From contig JASBNA010000042.1 of the NCBI GenBank assembly GCA_038087015.1, positions 362,527-426,526 of the forward strand: DNA of 64,000 bases, written 5' to 3'. Shown piece after piece: positions 11,252 through 22,440 of this stretch (its first letter is position 1; every line of letters starts with the position of its first letter). A program made the translations under genes and the position numbers. The DNA comes from Cerrena zonata (taxonomy: Eukaryota > Basidiomycota > Agaricomycetes > Polyporales > Cerrenaceae). The notes below the pieces were generated by a model. The model was not told the DNA's origin. It was given only the letters and a program-made list of their open reading frames with translations, and searched no databases.

Positions 11252-11614
11252 CTATTTCTTTCCAACTAACTGAGTCATGTTTGTTATAGTATTATCTAAA
11301 GTAGTTTGTAAATAATGCTGTTTAGTCTTTAAGTTCTTTTGGGTATCCAAAAACTCTTTTTCGTCCCCTTGAATGGTCTTTATATATGATCCCACGTCAT
11401 TCTTCACAAACGCTTTCCCGATCCCTTGCCAAACAGGATCAGTATCTGAATTAGTTAATTTTTTCAAATTGGTTGAAGTATGCTTAATAAGGTTTAAATT
11501 GGTATTAATTCTGTCCAATTGCAAATTGCACATATTTAACTCGGCCTTGGACTTGTTAAGCTGGTTGTCCATTTCCATTAGTAGCTTCTGCAAAGCCTCT
11601 GGGTTCACTGACAT
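11252..11614 (-). CDS. PFD1: prefoldin subunit 1
   Basis: The 120-residue protein is a beta-type prefoldin subunit: two long coiled-coil helices around a short hairpin. It resembles S. cerevisiae Pfd1 (PVWQGIGKAFV, then the C-terminal helix LKTKQHYLQTTLDNTI). Prefoldin hands unfolded actin and tubulin to the TRiC chaperonin in the cytosol. The frame extends upstream to 11740, but the ATG at 11614 gives the family-sized product; the upstream part is translated promoter DNA. It is divergent from ATP12, with 203 bp shared. Confidence 0.9.
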   Translation of the reverse strand: MSVNPEALQKLLMEMDNQLNKSKAELNMCNLQLDRINTNLNLIKHTSTNLKKLTNSDTDPVWQGIGKAFVKNDVGSYIKTIQGDEKEFLDTQKNLKTKQHYLQTTLDNTITNMTQLVGKK

Positions 11615-11817
11615 CTTGTTATGCTTTCTATTCGGTGTTGGCTGGCAAACTGGGTGAATAAATCGTTGATTCAAATCGACGAATAAACTGAAAAAAACTG
11701 AAAACGAATATCCTTTAAGAAAACACCCACACACCAGCACATTAAATTTTTCACTTTTTTCTTTTATTCAATAACTTATTAATACAACTTTATACTTTCA
11801 GTAATACTAGTCAAGTA

Positions 11818-12906
11818 TTGAGTATGTTGAGATTTGGAAGAGTGGGTGGAATACCCAGAGTGTTCAATGTCACGGTGAGATCCTTTGTGTACACCTCTCG
11901 AGTTCTTGCTACTGATGGTTCTATGAATGCCTTTATTCCAAAAATGAAGACTCCTGGTGAACTGAGTTTTGTTGAAAACAATATACCTTCTGAAACCAAT
12001 AGATTGTCTAAAAGTATGACCAAGTTCTGGGAAACGGTTGATACCGAGTATAACGAAGCAACTAAGCAATATGACGTTAAACTCGATGGTAAAACTTTGA
12101 AAACACCATTGGGATTCCCACTTTCATTACCGGAATCCAAGAAAGAAATGGCGTACTTGATTGGTCATGAATGGGCCAATTTACCAGATTTAAAGATCAA
12201 GACCAACTCCTTACCATTAACGTCCATCACCGCCAGGGCCATTGATTTAATGAGTATCAATAAAGATGGTGAACCAAATAACGAATTGATTTCAAAAGTG
12301 GGTAAGTTGGAAGATATTAAATTGAATTTATTAAGATATTTTGATACCGATACTTGTTTGATCTTCACTACTTTAGATGAATACGATGGGAAATTGAGAT
12401 CAAGACAAAATGAATTATACTTACCTCTTATTGAAGAATTTGAAGACTTTTTCACCAAATACGCTCAATCCAATGAACCCCAGAAATTATTACCTTCTTC
12501 TGATTACAAAGTCAAATTGAACTATCTTGATTGTGAAACCGATGGATTGAGAGGTAATACCCAAGCAATCACCACCCAGAACATTGTTCTTCACTGGTTA
12601 AACCAATTGCCAATTTATGATTTGGTGGCTTTGGAAAAGGCCATTTTAACCTCTAAATCCTTCTTATGTGGTATTTCACTTCTCAGATCAAATGCAACCA
12701 ACCCAGACAATGTTAAAAACTTATATCAACTCAATAAATCTCATCCAAACAGTCATTATTTCAAATCAATCGACGAAATCATCGAATTGGGTAACTTGGA
12801 ATCGATTTTCCAAACGGAGGAATGGGGTGAAGTTGAAGACACCCACGACGTTGACAAAGCCGACTGGGCCAGAAACTTATCTAGTGCTGCCTTGTTATGC
12901 CACTGA
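11818..12906 (+). CDS. ATP12: Atp12, F1-ATPase alpha-subunit assembly chaperone
   Basis: The 362-residue protein matches Atp12, a mitochondrial matrix chaperone that binds free F1 alpha subunits during ATP synthase assembly. The first 35 residues form a basic, Arg/Ser-rich presequence with no acidic residues until the ATD. The conserved core includes FWETVDTEYN, KLDGKTLKTPLGFPLSLP, the EWANL segment and, near the C-terminus, a tryptophan-containing acidic patch. Size and order match the fungal family. Confidence 0.94.
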   Translation: MSMLRFGRVGGIPRVFNVTVRSFVYTSRVLATDGSMNAFIPKMKTPGELSFVENNIPSETNRLSKSMTKFWETVDTEYNEATKQYDVKLDGKTLKTPLGFPLSLPESKKEMAYLIGHEWANLPDLKIKTNSLPLTSITARAIDLMSINKDGEPNNELISKVGKLEDIKLNLLRYFDTDTCLIFTTLDEYDGKLRSRQNELYLPLIEEFEDFFTKYAQSNEPQKLLPSSDYKVKLNYLDCETDGLRGNTQAITTQNIVLHWLNQLPIYDLVALEKAILTSKSFLCGISLLRSNATNPDNVKNLYQLNKSHPNSHYFKSIDEIIELGNLESIFQTEEWGEVEDTHDVDKADWARNLSSAALLCH

Positions 12907-13442
12907 TCTTTGTCATTGCCATAACTATCTCTTGTAATTGCCATAGTTATCTATTTGTATATAGCCGTTAAGTAAGAAAAAAACTCCGTACACGCGCCAA
13001 ACGAGCAAAGAAGAAAAAAAAACGACAGTAAAAACAGAAAATATCAACAGAAGACTACTTCCCAGCTCTGAATAGAAAGCTTTTATTATCGAAATAGCAG
13101 CAAGTTTCTCATAATATACCCAGTTTTGCAGATCAATCCTGTCAATATTGCATATCCTGAGAGTGTGTGCGTGTATCTAAACCTTGAATTCGCATCTGGC
13201 GGTAAGTGCTTTAACCTTTTCGATTCATTATTTGTAATATTTAAGAGTTTGCTTTTACCTTTTGCTTTCCTGTTGTGTGTTTTTTATCAATACCGGTGTT
13301 ATTAGAAGGTGTTCAACTCGGAACTTTGACACATTAATTTGGCCTTGAACGTCTTTCCCATACTTTTTATTTAGACGCGTTACCGTCCGTTTCCCTCCAT
13401 TTTTTTATGATAAACATCCTAGATATAGCCGAATAGTTTAAA
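12907..13442. other. PSY2 leader and promoter region
   Basis: About 535 bp between ATP12 and PSY2. It holds A/T tracts and a GTAAGT at about 13202-13207, but no TACTAAC branch site before the ATG, so a 5'-leader intron is not supported. I see no gene in it. Confidence 0.4.
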
Positions 13443-16400
13443 ATGGGATATGAAACCAGCATCACCAGTCCCGAGCAGAATGGTAATGAGGAAGAAGGAG
13501 CACACCATATTTCGGTTTCGAATTCTAATGGTGACACCAATAGTGATGACTTGAATAAAGGCTCTGGCGATGCCGATGAACCTCATTCGCCGCCTTCTAA
13601 TTTATCCTCAATATCACTGCCTACTGCAGGTCCATCGTCCTCGCCCCACAAGAATGTGGTAGATGAAGATAATGAGAAGAAACAATCGGAAGACGAAAGA
13701 GAACAAGATCCACTATATCAAGAAATGTTGATGATAAGCACTAAAGTTCCTCGAAGAGTCAAGGTTTATCTTCTTCAAGGCGAAGATTGGCTAGACAATG
13801 GAACTGGCTATTGTACCGGTGAATTTTCGGAAGACACTCATAAGCCATATTTTTTCGTCAGAAGTGAATTGCATCCACAAGAAGTCATTCTTAAGTCATA
13901 TCTAGAGGGCTCCATACAGTATCAGAGACAACAGGAAACTTTGATTGTATGGACCGATCTTTCTGGTAAAGATCTTGCCTTATCATTTCAAGAAACTGAA
14001 GGATGTGCTGATCTTTGTGAATTTATAATAAAAGTTCAACAACAGGGCTTTAGCTCTGATATATCATTATACTATGTCATATCAAACGCCAGTATATCGG
14101 ATAATGATGGTAATAACGGAGGTGTGAATGAAATTACTGAATTAATTACTGGTCCTATAAATATACCGGAAGATCCAACGATTGATAATCTAGAGTCCAT
14201 TATCGATGTAATTAGCCAAGGTTCAAATTCTCAATACACCCGTTCTTGTATCCTGAAATTCATAATCGAAAGTAAATTTTTCGAAAAACTTATTGATGTC
14301 TTTAACCAATCCGAAGAGAAAAGAAAATTACAGAATTTATTCACCCTTACCGAAATTATAAAAATTTTGATAATATATAATGAACCTTCTATAATTGAAG
14401 ACTTTGTTTCTAGTGAGTCCAAAATCCTAGGTTTAGTTGGTATATTAGAGTACGACCCAGAATATCCAAATTTTAAAGCTACTCATCGAGAAATATTCGC
14501 TGACAAATCCAAATTCAAAACCGTTATTGAAATTCCAAATGATGAAGATAAAATAAATATCTTCAAAAGAGATTTCTATTTAAATTTTTTGAAAAATGTT
14601 GTTTTGGCTAGGTATTTGGATGATCAGACTTTTAATACTTTAAATTCACTAATATTTTTCAACCAGGTTGAAATCATAAATTTTTTGAAAAATTCCGAAT
14701 CTAATGATAATTTCTGTACAAAGTTATTCAACATATATGATAATGATAATGATAATAATGATGATAATATTAATAATGTCAACAAGAATGGCATTTGTTC
14801 TGATAATACCAATAATACTACTAATAATACTTATAACAATAACAACAATGATGACTATAATCATAACAATAAACTTGCAGAACACAGATCTACAAATAAC
14901 CATATCAACACAAGTCCAAGCTCAAGCATTCATACTAATACCGATTCCTCGAATGATACTCCCAATACTCCCATATCACCGAATCCAAATTCCCATAGTT
15001 CAAAGCAAGTTTCATTAGAAACGAAAAGAAATGGTGTCAAGATGTTACATCAATACGTTCTTATAACCAAGTCTTTACAGTCTTATCAAAAATCTGAATT
15101 TTTTTCAGTTTTAGTTAAAACTGGGCTATTTAAAATGTTAAGTTTTGCCCTTAAGGATACTGATAGTAATACAAGGGTTTTAGGTACCGAGCTTATAGTT
15201 ATTATAATAGAACAGGATGTCTCTCTTGTTAATTCTATCGATAACGATAACTCGATTGATATTTCAGATCCTCCATCTATGAGTCCAGCAGCTGCTGCAG
15301 CTGCTGCAGCAACAAATTCAGAAAATGGCAATGATAAGAATCTTATTGATAAAGATAAGAACTTTGGAGAACACAAGCCTCTCAAATTTAAATTATCTGA
15401 TGATATGACATTGAGTCTTATATTGAGTAAATTGTTATTAGAGGATAAAAACCCTGGTTTAAAGATCCAAGCATTTGAAGCGTTGAGAATTTTATTGGAT
15501 TCAAATATTGCATCCAATACTTCAATTCCGGGTCAATTTGAAGGATCAAACGGAGAACCAAACATGAAGAATGTTCAAAATGGGTTTGATTTAGAAGTTT
15601 TGAGAAACCAATTTAGCAATTTCCAAGACGAATTTGAAGATGAAGAAGGCGAAGAAAACCGAAATCCACTCAATCGAGGATCTAATGAAGTGAATGATAT
15701 TAATACCAACAATTATTTCGAAGCTTTTTACTCTAAAGTTGCCCCCGGTTTATTCAAAGAATTGAGTGACTTATCTTACTCCAAAGAAGATTCAAAATTA
15801 CATGAATCAATTGTATCTAAAATCAAAGGCGATGAAATTTTATATCAACATTTATGTGACTTGATATCGTTTTGTTCTAAAGAACATGAAGCGTATATTT
15901 CCCGACCATTTTTCTTGGAAAACAATATACTTTTAGGGGTAAGTAAATTGATGGTTCATTGATGTTAAGATTACTTTGAAATTGAGTGCTATCAGATGTT
16001 TAAAGAATATCTTATTGTTAAATGATGGGTTTTATTCAAGATACATTATTAATAACGATATTTTCCAATATTTTTTCGAATTCTTCAATACCATCATAAG
16101 TGAAAATAATTTGGCTAACTCAACCTGTCTTGATTTATTAGAGATCATCATTAAAAATTGTGATAAAACTGTGAATCATGGTAAAAGACATAACTTCAAA
16201 TTATTAGCTGAATACATATATAAGAATTTCAAAGATATCTGTCGTGATAAAATTAATTACGTCAGTACCGGGAAAGAATTAGTTAAAATGGTGGAAAATG
16301 AGTTCTACGAAGACGATACTAAACAATTTGGAGTGGCCGATACCTCGTTTGACTCTGAAGACGACGAATTCTTGAATAATGGCCACAACGTCTCTACTCC

Positions 16401-16680
16401 GATCAAGAGTGATGAAGAAGTTGAACCAAATGAACTGAATGAAAACCTACCCTTAAGTAATGGTAGTGGTCCTCATAACTTGTTCGAGGATATCGAAAAA
16501 GACATGGGCCATAAAACTCATGCCAAAAGAGCTCGTGAAGATGATAATGATTCAGAATTGCAACCTATTCATAAGAAAGAGACCTTCGTTTCGGTGGCAG
16601 ATCTGCTGAAATCGGTGCTGCCAACCTCGGTTCTGCCCAAATCCAACCCGGTCTCTCCTACAAATGATGAACCCGCCTGA
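13443..16680 (+). CDS. PSY2: Psy2, PP4 phosphatase regulatory subunit 3, one frame break
   Basis: Two frames join if one base is skipped at about 15953-15959, giving about 1078 residues. The protein matches Psy2/PP4R3, the targeting subunit of the Pph3 phosphatase that dephosphorylates gamma-H2A and Rad53 after DNA damage. Visible parts are an acidic, Ser-rich N-terminus, an EVH1/PH-like domain at about 100-205 (VKVYLLQGEDWLDNGTGYC), an armadillo-like SMK-1 region, and an acidic tail with a Lys/Arg motif (KTHAKRAREDD) that may be a nuclear signal. It is longer than S. cerevisiae Psy2 (858) because of an Asn-rich insert (encoded at about 14735-14890) and an alanine run (encoded at 15287-15311). 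Confidence 0.88.
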
Positions 16681-16898
16681 TCTTACGGTCCTGGTGGCAT
16701 GATCATGGGTGTATACTTTAATATATATTCAATAAGACTATTCCTCTTTGTCTGGGTGTACGGAGGCTTCAGTGGCCTCGGATCGCTCAATTATCGCGGG
16801 GAAACGCAGAGCAGAAAGTGATAAAAAGATCAAAGAATCCTTTGATAACGAGTTATCATCGACAACAAGACCGTTATCAATAGCAGGACAGTGACAGG

Positions 16899-17771
16899 AT
16901 GGGGACACATCTAGACCAAACGTTTGTGAGTGAAGGAAACTGGAAACCAGACCTTTTCGCAGGGAAAGTTGTATTTGTTACCGGAGGTGCTGGTACGATA
17001 TGTAAAGTGCAAGCAGAGGCAATGATATTGCTAGGAGCAAATGCAGCAATTGTTGGGCGAAATCCAGATAAAACCATAGAGGCAGCCAAAGACCTACAAG
17101 AGCTTAGGAAAGATTGCAAGGTGATTGCATGTCCTAACGTTGATGTCCGCAAGGTTGAGAGTATTAAACAGGCGGTGGATAAGACCGTGGAGGAATTGGG
17201 ACGAATTGATTTTGTTATTGCTGGAGCAGCTGGGAATTTTTTAGCTGACTTCAATCATTTATCGTCGAATGCTTTTAAATCAGTGGTGGACATTGACCTA
17301 TTGGGGTCTTTCAATACGGTTAAGGCAACTTTCAATCAATTGCGTCAAAACAAAGGATCGATTCTCTTCGTTAGTGCAACTTTGCATTATTACGGTATTC
17401 CCTTTCAAATCCACGTTGGTGCAGCCAAAGCCGGAGTGGATGCTCTATCCAATGCATTGGCGGTGGAATTGGGTCCCGTTGGGATTAGAAGCAATTGTTT
17501 GGCCCCCGGGGGTATCGAGGGAACTGAAGGTTTACAGAGATTGAAACGAAACGTCCAAAAAAATATCGAGTCGGTTCCTTTACAAAGAATTGGTACTAGA
17601 AGAGATATTGCTGAATCAACAGTTTTCTTATTTTCTCCAGCTGCAAGTTACATCACTGGTACCGTTCATGTCGTTGATGGTGGCCTGTGGCACACCGGCC
17701 ATAGTGCCACCAGTGAGATCTATCCGGTAGTCATCACTGAAAAGAATTCTGAACCAGTTCTTAAACTATAA
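16899..17771 (+). CDS. SPS19: Sps19-type peroxisomal 2,4-dienoyl-CoA reductase
   Basis: The 290-residue short-chain dehydrogenase matches Sps19, which uses NADPH to reduce 2,4-dienoyl-CoA so that unsaturated fatty acids with even-numbered double bonds can enter beta-oxidation. The Rossmann glycine motif is VTGGAGTIC and a VGRNPDK segment follows. The catalytic region FVSATLHYYGIPFQIHVGAAKAG keeps the lysine but, as in DECR enzymes, lacks the classical YxxxK spacing. The C-terminus reads LKL, not the usual SKL-type peroxisomal signal. The start at 16899 is the first ATG of the frame. Confidence 0.92.
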   Translation: MGTHLDQTFVSEGNWKPDLFAGKVVFVTGGAGTICKVQAEAMILLGANAAIVGRNPDKTIEAAKDLQELRKDCKVIACPNVDVRKVESIKQAVDKTVEELGRIDFVIAGAAGNFLADFNHLSSNAFKSVVDIDLLGSFNTVKATFNQLRQNKGSILFVSATLHYYGIPFQIHVGAAKAGVDALSNALAVELGPVGIRSNCLAPGGIEGTEGLQRLKRNVQKNIESVPLQRIGTRRDIAESTVFLFSPAASYITGTVHVVDGGLWHTGHSATSEIYPVVITEKNSEPVLKL

Positions 17772-18042
17772 TAGTATTAGTTTCTCTGTTTAAATAATCT
17801 TTACATATATTGGAAATGGGTCGTGTGATCTGACCATTTTGTTGCTGGAAGTTCGTTTGTGAATTTTCAATGAACAGCAGAAAATTAGTAGATAGTAGAT
17901 AAAACAACAACAATAACGGCATCTTGAGTACCTGAATAGAGGTTGAAATAGATTGTATTGTCAAGATAACGATAAGGAAAGGAAAAAAATTGAAATATTA
18001 AAAGTTTTAGAGGATTTTCAAATAGACCTATAAAAGTTAAAC

Positions 18043-19173
18043 ATGTCCATTGATCCAGATACTAGAAGAAAATTACTTGTTTTACAAAAAAACGGAGCCA
18101 ATAAGAAATGCTTTGATTGTGATGCTCCAAACCCGCAATGGGCTTCGCCTAAGTTTGGGATATTCATTTGTCTTGAATGTGCTGGTATCCATAGAGGATT
18201 AGGAGTACATATTTCATTTGTTAGATCAATTACAATGGATCAATTCAAACCAGAAGAAACTCTTCGTATGGAAATTGGTGGTAATGAAAACTGTAAAAAA
18301 TACTTCAGTGAAAACGGAGTTGATTTAACTTTACCAACCAAATTAAAATTTGATAATTATGTTGCAGAAGATTATAAAGAAAAATTACTGGCTGAAGCTG
18401 AAGGTAGGGAATTCACTCCTAAAGATCATACTGGGGAAACATTACCATCGGCTTCAAGTGCTGCTTCAAAAACCAATTCTAATGAAGCAAGTCTATCTTC
18501 TAATCAAGAACCAATTCAATCCCGTCGTGGGGTTGGTTTAACTGGTGAACAAAAATCTCAAAATGAAGCATATTTTGCTAAATTGGGATCTCAAAATGAA
18601 TCAAGACCTGATGACTTACCACCTTCCCAAGGTGGGAAATATGCTGGGTTTGGTAATACTCCTGCTCCTTCTAATAATCAATCTGGTAATGGGGGTACTT
18701 TTGCTAATTTTACTCTTGATAAATTTCAAAATGATCCAATGGGTACTTTTACTAAAGGTTGGGGGTTGTTTTCAAGCACTGTTGCTAAATCAGTCAATGA
18801 AGTTCATGAATCAGTTATTAAACCAGGTTTTAATCATTTACAAGAAAGTGAATTAAGTGGTGAGGCTAAAAGAGCAATGGCTCAATTTGGTCAAAGAATG
18901 CAAGAAACTGGTAAATACGGTCATGAAACTTTCCAATCTTTTACTAAAGATGTCAATGAAAATGGATTCAATAAAACTTTTGATTCAAAATTTAGTAGTT
19001 TTTTCAATAGTTTAAGTTTGCAAGAACAAAAAGAAATTGCTCCTGCCTTTGGTTTAGCTAAACCTGAAGAAAAAACTAAGTTACAAGGTTTACAAGGTGG
19101 ACCCTCTCAGAATAACAAAAGCAAAAAGGATGATGATTGGAAGAATGATGATGATAAATGGGACGATTTTTAA
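18043..19173 (+). CDS. GCS1: Gcs1-type ArfGAP
   Basis: The 376-residue protein has a complete N-terminal ArfGAP domain: a zinc finger formed by Cys23, Cys26, Cys43 and Cys46, followed by Arg51 in IHRGLG, the arginine finger. The C-terminal half carries amphipathic Phe-rich stretches ([18 protein letters not shown]) like the lipid-packing sensor of Gcs1/ArfGAP1, and ends in a WDDF acidic tail. It should stimulate GTP hydrolysis on Arf1 at the Golgi and in vesicle recycling. The length is near S. cerevisiae Gcs1 (352). Confidence 0.93.
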   Translation: MSIDPDTRRKLLVLQKNGANKKCFDCDAPNPQWASPKFGIFICLECAGIHRGLGVHISFVRSITMDQFKPEETLRMEIGGNENCKKYFSENGVDLTLPTKLKFDNYVAEDYKEKLLAEAEGREFTPKDHTGETLPSASSAASKTNSNEASLSSNQEPIQSRRGVGLTGEQKSQNEAYFAKLGSQNESRPDDLPPSQGGKYAGFGNTPAPSNNQSGNGGTFANFTLDKFQNDPMGTFTKGWGLFSSTVAKSVNEVHESVIKPGFNHLQESELSGEAKRAMAQFGQRMQETGKYGHETFQSFTKDVNENGFNKTFDSKFSSFFNSLSLQEQKEIAPAFGLAKPEEKTKLQGLQGGPSQNNKSKKDDDWKNDDDKWDDF

Positions 19174-19888
19174 CCATTTTTGCCTTTACCTTTGCTTCTT
19201 TTTCTGTTCTTCTTCTTCTGATTCTTCCCCTGTTTTCTTCTAGTTATTGTTTTATAGATTAACATCATGACTGTGATTGTCTTTGTATTTTAATATAAGT
19301 TTTCGAAATTTGACTCGATTGAGTAACTAAATCGCGATGAGTCCAGAAAGAGAAGGTCCCCTGTAACGTCGCGACACAACAGGGTTTCAATAATGGGTTT
19401 CACCAGGCAGGCTTCAGCAGACCTGATGGCAGGCCAGGGCATTTCACAGGAGATTACACGGCCAATAAAGTTGCCGCAAGAGGTATAAACTGGAGATTTG
19501 ACTCGACGGAAACATGGATTACTTACTACCTCCGAGTATTTTCTTGCAAGCTGCAGGTTGCAAAAAGTGAATTCAAAGTCAAACAACCGAAGCAATACAA
19601 ATACGAATAATGGATACTAAGGTATATTGAAATAGTATTATAGATATTTTTTTTTGCTTTTAAACATAAAAACCGTAAGAATTGAATAATGGTAAAAAAA
19701 GGGGAGGGGATATAATTATAGAAATAGAAGTAAATGAAGCGAAGTTGACATAAAAACAATCACTCGAAATTAAGACACCAAATAAAAGTAAATCGAAAGT
19801 AGAAGATACGGGTAAGAAGAAAGAATAGTATTGTTTTCCCAAAAGTTTTAAAAAGACTTAACTTTGGTAAGAAACGATGCAAATAAAA
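19174..19888. other. long convergent intergenic region with a GC-richer core
   Basis: About 715 bp separates the convergent GCS1 and CWH8 genes, which is long for this compact genome. The segment 19340-19520 is clearly less AT-rich than its flanks, and frames are open on both strands. A possible small protein there is described in the findings. No recognised gene. Confidence 0.4.
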
Positions 19889-20596
19889 TTATATTTGAAG
19901 GATGGAACCTTTAGTAATGCTTTTCAATTCGATATATCTATCATATTCCATTTTGAAAGTTTGGAATGAATGGAAGTAAGTATCTTTTATATAGAAAAAC
20001 TTGACAAAGGGCCAGGAGATGATGAAATCAATGAAACCAACATCTCTTGCAATTGAAATTATGACAAAGTAGACTAAACCGAGTAAAGCACCAAACATAA
20101 CCCCAACCAACACTTGTTGGATCGTATGGTATAAGAGGTAAACTCTTGAGAATGCAACCAATAATCCACTGGATATTAAGATGCCACAACCAAGGTATTT
20201 TTGTATAGCAGAAAAATGATTCATTTTAAATAAGAAAATGCAAATGAAGTAAGCAGCGAAAAATCCCATGAATTGGGAATGGGCGGAAGGCATACCATAA
20301 GTCAAGGAGTAAGAACCTGAACCAAAATCCTTATGAAATTCTGGTCTGGGTTGTTTGATTAATTTTTTCACAATTTTGTTTAAAATTTCTCCAATCAAGT
20401 GACCTCCAACAACAATAACCGGTTCTATTTCTCTAGTAATCAAGAACCATGAGGTGTAGAAAACCATGGTATAGATGGGTAAAAGAGACAAGTGAACCGA
20501 TATCATGGATATGATATCCTTTGGATCATACAAAATGTAAGTATGATTGAAAGGAATCGGATTATATTTGATATCAGAAGGAAAATACGTTGGCAT
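19889..20596 (-). CDS. CWH8: dolichyl-diphosphate phosphatase (Cax4/Cwh8, PAP2 family)
   Basis: The 235-residue membrane protein carries the three PAP2 phosphatase motifs in order: KKLIKQPRP (KX6RP), GMPSAHSQ (PSGH-like) and SRVYLLYHTIQQV (SRX5HX3-type). It has four or more hydrophobic segments. The family removes a phosphate from dolichyl diphosphate on the ER lumenal side, recycling the carrier for N-glycosylation. Length matches yeast Cax4 (239). The ATG at 20596 precedes the conserved FNHTYILYDP segment. Confidence 0.93.
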   Translation of the reverse strand: MPTYFPSDIKYNPIPFNHTYILYDPKDIISMISVHLSLLPIYTMVFYTSWFLITREIEPVIVVGGHLIGEILNKIVKKLIKQPRPEFHKDFGSGSYSLTYGMPSAHSQFMGFFAAYFICIFLFKMNHFSAIQKYLGCGILISSGLLVAFSRVYLLYHTIQQVLVGVMFGALLGLVYFVIISIARDVGFIDFIISWPFVKFFYIKDTYFHSFQTFKMEYDRYIELKSITKGSILQI

Positions 20597-21055
20597 GATG
20601 GAATCCTTGAACAGAGCCTGGTATGGGAAGAGGTAAGAACTAGAGGGAACTCAAGGGTTTTTATGTATCTCGATAAACGAACGTGGTGATGACAAACCAA
20701 TGAAAAATGTTAAATTCAAAAGCGTATAATGAAAAGAAAAAGAAAAAGAATAGAGAAAAATAATTATCAATTAATAAACGTAATTACCGATCCTGGGATA
20801 AATGGTAGAGAAGAAATGTAAGGTAAACTCCTAAAACTTTACGTGAATTTGAATGAATTCGTCAATTTCAAATGAATCAAGAAATGAGTTGCAGATTTTC
20901 AGGCTTGTCGCAACAGGGATTACTGGCAAAGACGGGTCTAACTATATTGCAGGACGATATTGGCAATATGCTAGATATAATATTGACTAAAAGGGAATAA
21001 TTAGACTGGACTCCATGCAGCCAACTACCAATTCGAGATTGTACAATTTTTCGGT

Positions 21056-21307
21056 ATGTCTTTGTCAACCACCAACAACAAACAATCCCAGCTGCCCAAG
21101 CAATATGCGGTGACAAAAGATCAGAAGCAGCAAAGAAGGATTAACTACTCTGGAGAACAAAAAGGCACGATTGTTAATTTAACAATCGACAATCCTGGAA
21201 GACAATTTGAAAAACAAACTGAAAAAAAAAAAAAAATTTTACCAAAGAAAATGCCAAAGAAAATACTAAAGAAAATACCAAAGAAAATACAACCTCACAG
21301 GGCTTAA
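21056..21307 (+). CDS. possible small lysine-rich protein, unknown
   Basis: An 83-codon ATG frame with natural-looking codon use (MSLSTTNNKQSQLPKQY start). It passes through an A-run at about 21222-21236 and then through imperfect 12-bp repeats. After the A-run the zero frame gives a run of KKIPKK-type units. A neighbouring frame gives KENA/KENT repeats and then a short non-repetitive end, which looks at least as protein-like, so the homopolymer length may be wrong. I know no homologue. It could equally be non-coding. Confidence 0.3.
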   Translation: MSLSTTNNKQSQLPKQYAVTKDQKQQRRINYSGEQKGTIVNLTIDNPGRQFEKQTEKKKKILPKKMPKKILKKIPKKIQPHRA

Positions 21308-21572
21308 TCTCCTGTGATGGCTATCCAATACTCTAATGCCACTGGCGGAACACTGCAAACGTACCGTTCTCTGCTGAAAATTGAATCAACCAGCAAATAA
21401 AAGGGAAAAAGCTTCGTGTCTTAAAAATTTTCATCTTTTTTTGACGCGACTTGTGTTTTTTTTTCATTGCAATTTTACTCTTTTGAAACGAAATTATCAG
21501 CCAAACAATAGAGAAAGGAACAGAATATTACGGTGTATCCCAGCTTAAACCATGGAATGTGGTTTGCTGGTG

Positions 21573-21785
21573 CTAAAAATACTTAATGCTCCGGAAATTT
21601 GGCTCTAGAAGAAGTGGTTCGCTGAGAGAGCCCTGCTTACTCACAGTAGAACCTGGTTCACGAGCCTTAACATAATTGTAGAAAGTCTCGTAAGTGGGAG
21701 GACCCTCGAAAACGTGATGGTCTACAAATTGACGATGGCCATTAAGGAATCCTTTGACTTTACAACCAAAACGTAAACGTACCAA
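21573..21785 (-). CDS. possible 70-residue ORF, unknown
   Basis: A short ATG-initiated frame (start MVRLRFGCKVKGFLNGHRQF) with a balanced amino-acid composition and codon choice not obviously random. No domain, signal or membrane segment is visible, and I recognise no family. It lies alone in the gap upstream of CWH8. Chance occurrence is quite possible. Confidence 0.2.
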   Translation of the reverse strand: MVRLRFGCKVKGFLNGHRQFVDHHVFEGPPTYETFYNYVKAREPGSTVSKQGSLSEPLLLEPNFRSIKYF

Positions 21786-22309
21786 ACGTACATACGAGAA
21801 GGTACAGCATCAAAGGTCATTGGGGGACTATTTGGAGGTTTCCTTTGGAAAGGGAGTATGAGCATCGCGTTCTATCACAATACCTTTAAGAGTTTTGTTA
21901 CTGGCACGTAATAAGCTTACCTGATTTGGTTTAATTACTTACTGGTCTAGATGGCTTTAATATATTAAAGGAATATACTGAAAAGAAGCTAAATACATGA
22001 ATACATCGGGTTAGAAAAATAAATGACATTGAAATACAGGAAAATTTGCAGAGACATTAGAGACATGAAATAAAATTATGTAGGAAAAAGAGAAGAGAAA
22101 TAAAGTAATGGTAAACAAACCTTAATAGTGCAGAGATGATCTAGAGAAGAAAAGAGTATGAACAGAGGTATGAAGAGGCATGAAAATAAAAGTGCAAAAT
22201 ATTAACTAGTGAGAAATGTACAAAAAATGACAATATGACAAGAGAGTGATAGAGGTATGAGTTCCGTGCAAAGCATAAAAACATAAGTGCAGAATAAATA
22301 TTAGAGGAG

Positions 22310-22440
22310 ATGTAGAGGTGTAGAGATGTAGAGGTGTAGAGGTAAGAGGTGTAGAGGTAAGAGGTGTAGAGGTAAGAGGTGTAGAGGTAAGAGGTGTAGA
22401 GGTAAGAGGTGTAGAGGTATAGAGGTAAGGTGAAATAGAG
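22310..22440. repeat. 15-bp tandem minisatellite
   Basis: At least five nearly perfect copies of GTAGAGGTAAGAGGT run from about 22331 to 22412, with degenerate copies on both sides. They lie about 150 bp beyond the KAP95 stop codon, so they may fall in its 3' untranslated region or just after it. In translation they give Leu/His/Pro repeats that I take as spurious. Confidence 0.85.

Noticed and set aside
13202..13442. A GTAAGT upstream of PSY2 that could start a 5'-leader intron
   Set aside because: No TACTAAC-type branch site and no clear 3' splice site before the ATG; chance occurrence is likely.
15941..15980. An intron instead of a frame break in PSY2, because GTAAGT lies at 15939-15944
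   Set aside because: No branch site or acceptor follows within a plausible distance, and skipping one base joins the conserved SKLM and DVKITLKLSAIRCLK segments directly.
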